DNA of 23,841 nucleotides from Acidimicrobiia bacterium (GTDB lineage Bacteria > Actinomycetota > Acidimicrobiia > IMCC26256 > PALSA-555), in assembly GCA_022865365.1 (NCBI GenBank), contig JALHSW010000284.1, positions 1 to 23,841 of the forward strand. Direction: 5' to 3'. The notes under the pieces are model-generated. The model saw nothing but the letters and a program-made list of their open reading frames with translations, was not told the origin of the DNA and ran no database searches. Shown here one piece after another: positions 15,685 to 21,718 of the stretch. The number at the start of each line of letters is the position of its first letter. Positions within the stretch are counted from its first letter, which is position 1. Both the position numbers and the translations under genes were made by a program.

Positions 15685-17372
15685 TCACGTCGCCGAGAGG
15701 ATCGCGTGCGACAGCATGCCTCCGGACACGACGCGAGCATCGAAGCCGTGCTGCAGCAGCAGGCGCGTCGCGGTGTAGGCGCGCTGACCGGAGCGGCACA
15801 CCACGTTGATCTCGCGATCGCGGGGGAGTTCGTCGAGGCGGGCGCGAAGCTCGCCGATGGGGATGTCGACCGCGTCCGGGACGTGCTCGACCGCGAGTTC
15901 CGCCTTCTCGCCCACGTCGAGGAGGAATCCGTTTCCGGTGGAGTCCCAGTGGCTCAGGGGCATGTCCCCGCGCAGCACCCCCGAGGCGACCATCCCGGCG
16001 AAGTTGATCGGGTCCTTCGCGCTCCCGAACGGCGGCGAGTAGCAGAGCTCGGCCTCTTCGAGGTCGTACACGGTTGCCCCCAGCTGGATCGCCAGGGCCA
16101 GGTCACCGATCCGCTTGTCCACGCCGTCTTCGCCGACGGCTTGGGCTCCGAGCAGGCGCCCGTCCGTCTTGCGGAAGATGACCTTCATCGCGATCGGCTT
16201 GGCCCCCGGGTAGTACCCGGCGTGGGAGTTCGGGTAGAGGTAGATCTTCTCGTAGTCGGTGTCACCGAGGCGGTTGAGCGTCTTCTCGTTGGCGCCGGTC
16301 CACGCGACGCCGGCGCCGAACAGCTCGACGATCGAGGTGCCCTGGGTTCGCGGAAGCTCGAGTCGCGCCCGGCGATCACATCGGCCGCGATTCTGGCTTG
16401 GCGGTTCGCGGGTCCGGCGAGCGCGATGAGGCTCCACTCGCCGGTGACGAAGTCGCGGACCTCGACGGCATCCCCCACCGCGAAGATGTCGGGGTTGCTC
16501 GTGCGCATGTGCTCATCGACGCGGATCCCGCCGCGCTCGCCGATCTCGATGCCTGCCATCTGGGCCAGGGTGGTGTCGGGTCGTACCCCGAGCGCGAGGA
16601 TCACTAGGTCGGCCGGGTACGACGTGCCGGACTGGGTCGACATGGTGAGCGAGTCGTCTTCGGCCTGCTCGAATCCGGCGACGCCGTCGTTGACCACGAC
16701 GTGAACGCCGTGCAGCCCGAGGAAGTCCTCGACGAGGCGCCCGTACTCCCGATCGAGTGGGGTCAGCACCTGATCTGCCATCTCGAGCACCGTCACGTCG
16801 AACCCGCGACGAACAAGGTTCTCGGCCATCTCGAGACCGATGAACCCGCCGCCGACCACGACCGCGCGCATCGCAGGTCGCACGGTCTGGAAGCCCGAGT
16901 ACTTCTCCATCCCGGCAAGGAAGCTCGTCCCGCGCTCGATCCACTCACGGATCTCCCTGGCATCGGGCACGGGCCGCACCTGGAAGATGCCCGGCAGGTC
17001 GATGCCGGGCAACGGCGGACGAACCGACGCCGCCCCGGGAGACAGCACGAGCTTGTCGTAGGGCTCGGTGCTCACGTCGCCCGTCGCGACGTTCCGAAGT
17101 TGCACGGTCTTGTCCTGTGGGGAGATCCCGATCGCCTCGCAGCCGGTCCGACAATCGACCGCGAAATGCCGGCGGAACAGTTCCTCGTTCGCGACCAGCA
17201 GGTCCGACTCGTGCTCGATGACGTTCCCGACGTGATACGGCAACCCGCAGTTCGCGTACGAGACGAACGGCCCCCGTTCCACCATGAGGATCTCGGCCTG
17301 CTCGTCGAGCCTGCGCAAACGGGCCGCACACGACGCGCCGCCCGCGACACCACCGACAATGATCACCTTCAT
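15685..17372 (-). pseudogene. CoA-disulfide reductase/rhodanese fusion (NADH persulfide reductase-like), frameshifted
   Basis: Two overlapping frames add up to one gene of about 562 codons. The first (start ATG 17372, RBS AGAGAGG) gives the FAD/NAD pyridine nucleotide-disulfide reductase domain: VIIVGGVAGGASCAARLRR, active-site C42 in SYANCGLPYH, the VVVGGGFIGLEMAENL NAD site, and DIFAVGDAVEV. Near 16345-16355 the match moves to another frame, at TQGTSIVELFGAGVAWTG, and continues through the dimerisation domain to a C-terminal rhodanese with CRSGQR. One missing base explains the shift. The intact enzyme would reduce CoA disulfide, polysulfide or persulfide with NAD(P)H. A sequencing error is possible, because both parts are otherwise well conserved. 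It is convergent with the truncated dioxygenase. Confidence 0.85.
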
Positions 17373-17513
17373 CGAACGACCTCTCTGTTGTGTCCCTTGT
17401 TGGCGCATAGGAGTCCTGCCGCGGGAATCGGCACTCTGAAGCTCATTGGACCCACGGACCGCGCCAGCCGCCGTGATCCGCGGCGAGCGCATCGACGGCG
17501 TCGGGCCCTCCCC

Positions 17514-17556
17514 GCCTTCGAGGTCGGTGAACGGGAACGTGACGTGCCCGTGGGCA
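17514..17556 (-). repeat. Degenerate class III cyclase 5' fragment, copy 1
   Basis: Read on the minus strand this encodes LPTG then, after a one-base deletion, VTFPFTDLEG, the opening strand and metal-binding Asp region of class III adenylate/guanylate cyclases. It aligns base for base with the copy at 20398-20440. The frame of VTFPFTDLEG continues without a stop into the CoA-disulfide reductase gene that starts at 17372, but no start codon precedes it. Other similar fragments lie at 18351-18410, 20323-20499 and 21051-21152, all on this strand. Confidence 0.6.
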
Positions 17557-17630
17557 GCGAAGGGAGTTCAGGCCTCGGTCACCCCGCTCCTGCGGTCCTG
17601 TCGGTTCCAGCGAGGACCGGGGGGAGTGAG

Positions 17631-17663
17631 GCATCAAGATGCAGAGAGGTGATGCTAAGATGC
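17631..17663 (+). promoter_or_regulatory. GATGC repeat cluster before vapB (probable autoregulatory operator)
   Basis: A perfect palindrome GCATC-AA-GATGC (17631-17642) is followed by two more GATGC units at 17651-17655 and 17659-17663, the last covering the vapB start codon. The RBS (AGAGAGG, 17643-17649) sits in the middle. Ribbon-helix-helix antitoxins usually repress their own operon by binding short repeated half-sites like these. Repeat geometry is seen; binding is inferred. Confidence 0.45.
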
Positions 17664-17929
17664 TCAACGTGAGGACGACGGTGCGGATCGACGACGATCT
17701 CTATGCCGCGGTGAAGGAGCGCGCGGCCCGCTCGGGGCGGACGGTCGCCGAGGTCATCGAGGACGCCCTGCGCCACGCCATGGTTGCTCGTGATTCCGGC
17801 CCCGCGGACGAGCTCGCGCCCCTGCCGACGTTCGGCGGATCGGGGGTGCTGCCGGGCATCGACCTCGCCAGTGGTGCCGCGCTGCGCGACTCGATGGAGG
17901 AGGGCGTCGAGCTCGATGCGCGGCGTTGA
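17660..17929 (+). CDS. vapB: VapB-type antitoxin (ribbon-helix-helix)
   Basis: An 89-residue antitoxin. The N-terminal VRTTVRIDDDLYAAVKERAARSGRTVAEVIEDALRHAM is a ribbon-helix-helix DNA-binding domain. The C-terminal tail, with LPTFGGSGVLPGIDL, is the typical toxin-neutralising segment of actinobacterial VapB proteins. The ATG at 17660 is chosen over the one at 17639 because AGAGAGG lies directly upstream and the domain begins there. It overlaps vapC by 14 bases. Confidence 0.88.
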   Translation: MLNVRTTVRIDDDLYAAVKERAARSGRTVAEVIEDALRHAMVARDSGPADELAPLPTFGGSGVLPGIDLASGAALRDSMEEGVELDARR

Positions 17930-18347
17930 CGTCAACGTCCTCGTGTACGCACACCGCCCCGAAGCGACCCGGCACGCCGAGTACCTCGAGTGGCTCGACG
18001 TGGCTCGCGCCGACGACGAGCCGCTCGGCCTCAGCGACGTCGTCCTCTCGGGCTTCGTCCGCATCGTCACGCACCCGCGGGTCTTCCGCGAGCCGACCCC
18101 GCTGATCGTCGCGCTCGAGTTCGCGGACGTGCTGCGTGCGGCGCCGGCCGCCGTTGCCGTCACGCCCGGCCCGCGCCACTGGCCGATCTTCGAGCAGCTC
18201 TGCCGGGCGACCGAGGCTCGGGGCAATGTGGTGCCCGACGCGTACCTCGCGGCGCTCGCGATCGAGCAGGGCACGACCTGGTACACGTGCGACCGGTCGT
18301 TCGCCCGGTTCCCCGGGCTGCGCTGGGAGCACCCGCTCGACGGGTAG
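17916..18347 (+). CDS. vapC: VapC-type PIN-domain ribonuclease toxin
   Basis: A 143-residue PIN-domain protein with the acidic active-site set at D5 (GVDVNVLVYA), D41 (SDVVLSGFVRIV, where Glu is more common), D108 (VPDAYLAALA) and D126 (YTCDRSF). Family members cut tRNA or rRNA and arrest growth when the antitoxin is lost. It starts inside the vapB 3' end, the standard arrangement. Nothing suggests it is broken. The stop is directly followed by a cyclase-leader repeat on the other strand. Confidence 0.9.
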   Translation: MRGVDVNVLVYAHRPEATRHAEYLEWLDVARADDEPLGLSDVVLSGFVRIVTHPRVFREPTPLIVALEFADVLRAAPAAVAVTPGPRHWPIFEQLCRATEARGNVVPDAYLAALAIEQGTTWYTCDRSFARFPGLRWEHPLDG

Positions 18348-18350
18348 CGC

Positions 18351-18410
18351 AGTAGATCGCTCACCCCACCCTCCAGCACCTGATTCGTGGCGGGGATCAT
18401 GGCACGGACG
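18351..18410 (-). repeat. Cyclase 5' element, copy 2 (upstream region and first codons)
   Basis: On the minus strand this stretch shares the run GTCCGTGCCATGATCC, a GGAGGG ribosome site and GTGAGCGATCTAC with the copy at 20439-20499. The match stops after four codons (VSDL), directly against the vapC stop codon. It keeps the apparent promoter and RBS of a cyclase gene but not the gene. What it could now transcribe is antisense to vapBC. Confidence 0.6.
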
Positions 18411-18516
18411 GGCTTGACTCCAAGCCGGGATCCGAAGACCAGCGATCGCTACTGCCTTCGAGTCGCACCACCCGCGATGCCAGGTACTGTCCTGCGCAAC
18501 GAGTCTGGGAGTAGCG

Positions 18517-19485
18517 ATGGGTATCCGATACTCGGAGCCGCCGGTGTTGATGCACGATGTGATCGGCGATCTGGATGCCGTCGTGCGCCTCTTGGAGGCT
18601 CAGGCGCCGTACGCGCCGCTCGGCGGGTGGTACAGCCCGGGCGCGGATCCGCACGCGCGCACCCGGCCGATGTGGTTCCAGAACGACTGGGTGCACGACA
18701 CCTTTGCTGCCGAGGGCTCGGACCTCTTCCTCCGACACGAGGGCTACATCGAGGCTGCGAAGGCGTTCTACGGTGCCGAGGTGGTCGAACCGAAGAGCGT
18801 CTACGTGAACCTGATGGCCGCGATCGCCGACGGCGGCCCGGCGCACACCGACAACCCGCGGTTTCACGGACGCGATCGCACCAACACACCGATGTGGTTG
18901 CTGAGGGCGATGTTGTGGTCCGGCTTGTTCGACCGGTTCGAGATCGTGCAAGCCACCGCCATCTGGTGGATGAACGACGTCGACGGTGGCGGTGGCCTCT
19001 TCTACTGGCCGGATGGCCCCGACCATCCGCCGCGCCAGCACGTCGGCGCCATGGCCAACACGGCGTTGATCGGTGACAACCACGGGATGTTCCACCAGGT
19101 CGGCCCGGTCGGTCCGTTCGATGCGGGCACGCGTCTGGTCACGCCGAGCGCCGAGCTCGCGCCGGTCGCGGGCACCACGGGCGAGTGGGCAGTCACCGAC
19201 CACGGTGAGCTCGAGTACCGGGCACCCCTCGACACGTTTCGGGTCAGCGTGCTGTGGAAGGCCGACGTGTACACGACCGCGGCGCAGCGAGCGCAACGCG
19301 CCGGCGACACGCTCTCGATGCAGGATGTCGCCGACGCGTTCAACGACGACCTCGTTCACAAGGGTTCGCCGGTCCGGTTCGACCCCGCGCTGCTCGACGA
19401 TCCGAGTCTCAAGGCGGCACTCGCCAATGTCTACCCCGAGGCAATACCCGTCGGCGCCATGCGGTCCGTCTTCGCGGAAGCCTGA
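18517..19485 (+). CDS. Putative 2OG-Fe(II) oxygenase-like protein
   Basis: A 322-residue soluble protein. The centre, VYVNLMAAIADGGPAHTDNPRF, has an HXD pair (HTD near residue 110) after a strand. About 80 residues later GDNHGMFHQVGPVG offers a distal His, with a later Arg, the general order of the 2-oxoglutarate/Fe(II) oxygenase jelly roll. Trp-rich segments (MWLLRAMLWSGLF, AIWWMNDVDGGGGLFYWPDGP) fit a barrel core. I cannot name a substrate. ATG start at 18517 with GGGAG upstream. It stands alone on its strand, between vapC and a convergent secreted-protein gene. The fold assignment is tentative. Confidence 0.6.
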   Translation: MGIRYSEPPVLMHDVIGDLDAVVRLLEAQAPYAPLGGWYSPGADPHARTRPMWFQNDWVHDTFAAEGSDLFLRHEGYIEAAKAFYGAEVVEPKSVYVNLMAAIADGGPAHTDNPRFHGRDRTNTPMWLLRAMLWSGLFDRFEIVQATAIWWMNDVDGGGGLFYWPDGPDHPPRQHVGAMANTALIGDNHGMFHQVGPVGPFDAGTRLVTPSAELAPVAGTTGEWAVTDHGELEYRAPLDTFRVSVLWKADVYTTAAQRAQRAGDTLSMQDVADAFNDDLVHKGSPVRFDPALLDDPSLKAALANVYPEAIPVGAMRSVFAEA

Positions 19486-19555
19486 CACGGTCCGCGCGTC
19501 GGCTCTCCAAACGCGTGTGCAGAAAGCGCGCTCAGCTCTCTGAAGGAACAGCGTC

Positions 19556-20326
19556 CTAGGGTCCGGCGGGACTGGGGGATGCGGGCACCGTCTCGCACTC
19601 CGCGGGGAGCGTCACCTTTCCCGCGCGGTGCGAGAACGTGTTCATGACCATCCACTCATCCAGCTCGGGGTCGTAGAGGTTCTGCAGCCCGAAGTGCAGC
19701 ACCTTCCAGAAGGTGGTCGGGTCCTGTTGGTCGACGTAGAAGTCGCCCGACATGAGCGGGAGTCGGAGCTTCGGCTCACGCTCGCCCGTTCCCGGGGTGC
19801 CACCGACCGGCGTGATCAGACCGGGCGGGAGCACCTCCGGGGGTGGCTCCCAGACGACACCGACTCGGAAGTGATGGGCGTGGCGAGGCTTCGAGTCGTC
19901 GAGGGTCTCGGCCCCGACGTAGCGCGACGACTCGAGGAACTTGTTGAGCTCGCCGAGGGTGAACGGTCCGACCCGGGAGCATGGGCGCCGTGCGATGCCG
20001 GGCCACTTGTAGGTGAGTGTGTAGAGGTAGCCACCCGAGATGATGTTCGTGAAGTAGATCGGGTACTGCTTGCCGCCGGCGATCATCTGACTGTCGCCGC
20101 CCTTTCCTCGCCAGGTGAAGGGAACGTCGACGTTGAGATCCCGGACGATGTATCGACCTTTCGCATCGAAGCTTCGGGGGAGCCGAGGGGGAGGAGGAGC
20201 TTTCGTCGGTTGCTTGCCGGCAAGTTCGTCGGCGGTCCCTGCACTGATCCCGGTACTCTGCGCCAACGCAGGGGTTGCCATCACGGCTGCCGCCAAGCAA
20301 GCTGCGGTGAGCATCAGGACCTTCAT
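19556..20326 (-). CDS. Secreted protein of unknown function
   Basis: A 256-residue protein with a Sec signal peptide: MK, a hydrophobic core VLMLTAACLAAAVMATP, and an ALA-Q cleavage site near residue 22. A Pro/Lys-rich stretch (TKAPPPPRLPRS) follows, then a strand-rich domain (GRYIVRDLNVDVPFTWRGKG, YPIYFTNIISGGYLYTLTYKWPG). No family recognised. The start codon overlaps the stop of a 42-codon cyclase-leader ORF (ATGA at 20323-20326), so its expression may depend on that leader. Confidence 0.75.
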   Translation of the reverse strand: MKVLMLTAACLAAAVMATPALAQSTGISAGTADELAGKQPTKAPPPPRLPRSFDAKGRYIVRDLNVDVPFTWRGKGGDSQMIAGGKQYPIYFTNIISGGYLYTLTYKWPGIARRPCSRVGPFTLGELNKFLESSRYVGAETLDDSKPRHAHHFRVGVVWEPPPEVLPPGLITPVGGTPGTGEREPKLRLPLMSGDFYVDQQDPTTFWKVLHFGLQNLYDPELDEWMVMNTFSHRAGKVTLPAECETVPASPSPAGP

Positions 20327-20451
20327 CGAGTCATCGTCCCCTTGTCCGGCAAGGCGTCACGCTTCGCCTCAGGGGGCTGCTCCCACAGGCGCGTCGAGCC
20401 TTCGAGATCGGTGAACAGGAACGTCACCGTCCCAGTAGGTAGATCGCTCAC
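20323..20451 (-). pseudogene. Class III cyclase leader ORF, copy 3 (42 codons)
   Basis: Starts GTG at 20451 with GGAGGGG before it and encodes SDLPTGTVTFLFTDLEG then STRLWEQPPEAKR, an excellent match to the start of actinobacterial class III adenylate cyclases, including the metal-binding Asp of FTDLEGS. After about 33 codons the match ends and the frame stops (TGA 20323-20325), overlapping the ATG of the secreted-protein gene. There is no cyclase catalytic domain, so it is a remnant or a leader peptide. Confidence 0.65.
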
Positions 20452-20499
20452 GCCGCCCCTCCAGGCCCCCGATGCCTCGCCGGGATCATGGCACGGACC
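20439..20499 (-). repeat. Cyclase 5' element, copy 3, upstream part shared with copy 2
   Basis: Minus-strand sequence from GTCCGTGCCATGATCC to GTGAGCGATCTAC matches 18351-18410 closely, with a few substitutions and short indels. It contains the apparent promoter (CATGAT could be a -10 box) and the RBS of the leader ORF. Conservation outside the coding part shows that a whole 5' gene end was copied, not just a protein motif. Confidence 0.6.
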
Positions 20500-20561
20500 G
20501 ACTCAGCGCCGACTTCAGAATCTCCCGATTGGTCTGTGGGGTTCCGGGGGCTCGATGTGCC

Positions 20562-20924
20562 TTACCCCATCAGATCGCCGCCGCAACGAGTACAGGAAGG
20601 AGGATGCGCGCCGGCCGAAACGGCCTCCGAAACTTGGGTGAAACTAGGGATGAGGACGTCGGGATCCAGGGCGGTGTTCGTGGCGATGAACCAGCGGGCG
20701 ATCAGGGCAGCGGTTCGCTTGTTCCCCTCGTAGAAGCCCTGAGCGTAGGCGATCTCGAACGCGAGTGCCGCAGCGGCCTCTACCGGGTCGGTTTCGGTCG
20801 TGACCCGCTCGAGTGCTCGGGCGACGCGATCGAGGTCATCGTCGTCGGCGCTGGGTGATGCCTCGTCCGGCTCTCGCACCGCCTCGTTGCAGGCGATGAT
20901 CTCTTCGAGGTTCGGGAACCTCAC
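20562..20924 (-). CDS. Fic/Doc-family protein with Gln in place of the catalytic His
   Basis: A 120-residue protein. The core helix reads AYAQGFYEGNKRTAALIARWF (split for length: QGFYEGNKR at residues 62-70), matching the Fic/Doc motif HXFX(D/E)GN(G/K)R except that the first His is Gln (CAG codon). Doc-type toxins phosphorylate EF-Tu and Fic proteins AMPylate targets; both need that His. The C-terminus ends in an unusual CTRCGGDLMG. The GTG at 20924 overlaps the stop of a small upstream ORF (GTGA), an antitoxin-toxin layout. It may be an inactive toxin, or a subgroup with changed chemistry. Confidence 0.75.
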   Translation of the reverse strand: MRFPNLEEIIACNEAVREPDEASPSADDDDLDRVARALERVTTETDPVEAAAALAFEIAYAQGFYEGNKRTAALIARWFIATNTALDPDVLIPSFTQVSEAVSAGAHPPSCTRCGGDLMG

Positions 20925-21058
20925 CGATCTCGCAGGTAGGTGAGCAGGTCCCGGCAGTGCTCGACGTCGCGCTCGATCGCGGCCCTGAACTCGGGGTCGA
21001 TTGCCGCCAGGTGCGGCCGGCGGATCGGGTCCACCACGGGCGTTGGGGAACTAGCCAC
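20921..21058 (-). CDS. Possible small antitoxin paired with the Fic/Doc protein
   Basis: A 45-residue ORF: ASSPTPVVDPIRRPHL followed by a helix AAIDPEFRAAIERDVEHC and RDLLTYLRDR. The stop overlaps the Fic start (GTGA), as expected for coupled toxin-antitoxin genes. The GTG at 21058 has no clear RBS, but it lies inside the end of the cyclase-leader ORF (stop at 21051-21053), so translation may reinitiate from that. Too short to place in a family. Confidence 0.5.
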   Translation of the reverse strand: MASSPTPVVDPIRRPHLAAIDPEFRAAIERDVEHCRDLLTYLRDR

Positions 21059-21152
21059 AGCGCCAGGATACCCGTGACGGCCATGAATCGGGTATCTCGT
21101 TCTTGCTGCGCGTGAGCAGGAACGTCACCGTCCTGGTGGGGAGCTCAGGCAT
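21051..21152 (-). pseudogene. Class III cyclase leader ORF, copy 4 (33 codons)
   Basis: Begins ATG at 21152 and reads MPELPTRTVTFLLT, the same cyclase opening as copies 1 and 3, then leaves the family (RSKNEIPDSWPS...) and stops at TAG 21051-21053. The stop lies just past the GTG of the small antitoxin-like ORF, so the leader overlaps the next gene as in copy 3. DNA identity to copy 3 is strongest over GGACGGTGACGTTCCTG. The upstream DNA does not match copies 2 and 3. Confidence 0.6.
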
Positions 21153-21350
21153 CGGGGGGCGCCTGGGTCTCGAGGAGACCTGGCGTGGCCTGAGCGTGCG
21201 GGGGACCGACGGCAGCTTCATCCCTGCGCGAGTGCGCGACGTGCTGTTCGCGTCTCTTGAGCAGCATGTCGCCCCCGCCGTGTTCGAGGTACGGAACGAC
21301 TGGCCGTCCGGCGACGTGGAGTGGTAAGAGGTCGTCGTGCTCGGTATGCG

Positions 21351-21614
21351 TTAGCGACGGTCCTGCTTGGCTGTGACGCGTGCGACGGCCTTGGGCGATT
21401 CGTCGAGGAGGTGAGCGGCTACGGCGATGTCGCCTCCGGCGAGGACGTCGCGGGCTCGGTCGAGGCCTTTGGCGATCGCGTCGGCATGGCGGGTTGCGTA
21501 TTCGCTGACGGCACGATCGACGATCTCGGCTTGTGTCGCGTCGGTCAAGGCTGCGAGGTAGCGGACGCGGTCCTTGGTGCGTTCGTTGACCTTGATGGGT
21601 GCTTGGATATTCAC
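21351..21614 (-). CDS. Ribbon-helix-helix antitoxin-like protein (orphan)
   Basis: An 87-residue protein with NIQAPIKVNERTKDRVRYLA followed by ALTDATQAEIVDRAVSEYA, a strand-helix-helix unit of the RHH type, and an Ala-rich C-terminal helix. GTG start at 21614 with a GAGAGAGAGG ribosome site and a strong-looking promoter directly upstream. No toxin gene follows: the next 200 bases downstream on this strand hold only the cyclase-leader region. It may be a lone regulator or a toxin-less antitoxin. Confidence 0.75.
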   Translation of the reverse strand: MNIQAPIKVNERTKDRVRYLAALTDATQAEIVDRAVSEYATRHADAIAKGLDRARDVLAGGDIAVAAHLLDESPKAVARVTAKQDRR

Positions 21615-21643
21615 AGCCGGGCCTCTCTCTCTGGGTGTCCCAT

Positions 21644-21672
21644 AGTGTAGAAGTACCTAAGTACCTAGTCAC
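21644..21672 (-). promoter_or_regulatory. Promoter with tandem AAGTACCT operator filling the spacer
   Basis: Read on the minus strand: GTGACT (-35, 21667-21672), a 17-base spacer, TACACT (-10, 21644-21649), then about 30 bases to the GTG at 21614. Two head-to-tail copies of AAGTACCT (plus-strand spelling; 21651-21658 and 21659-21666) occupy 16 of the 17 spacer bases. An 8-bp tandem repeat is the common spacing for ribbon-helix-helix repressors, so self-repression is likely. Confidence 0.5.
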
Positions 21673-21718
21673 CCGAAGGGTAGGCCCTTGCCTCCTTTGC
21701 GGGCTGCAGTTCGGTGAT

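Noticed and set aside
15361..16704. Long plus-strand open frame over the CoA-disulfide reductase locus
   Set aside because: The minus strand carries conserved reductase and rhodanese motifs; the plus frame is antisense composition without motifs.
17514..21152. Integron-like cassette array, because toxin-antitoxin modules alternate with repeats
   Set aside because: The repeats are identifiable cyclase 5' coding ends, vary in extent, show no attC-type imperfect palindrome, and no integrase is in view.
21103..21327. Plus-strand ORF of 74 codons opposite the copy-4 leader
   Set aside because: Its first part is antisense to the cyclase fragment and no RBS or family is seen; the rest is ambiguous.
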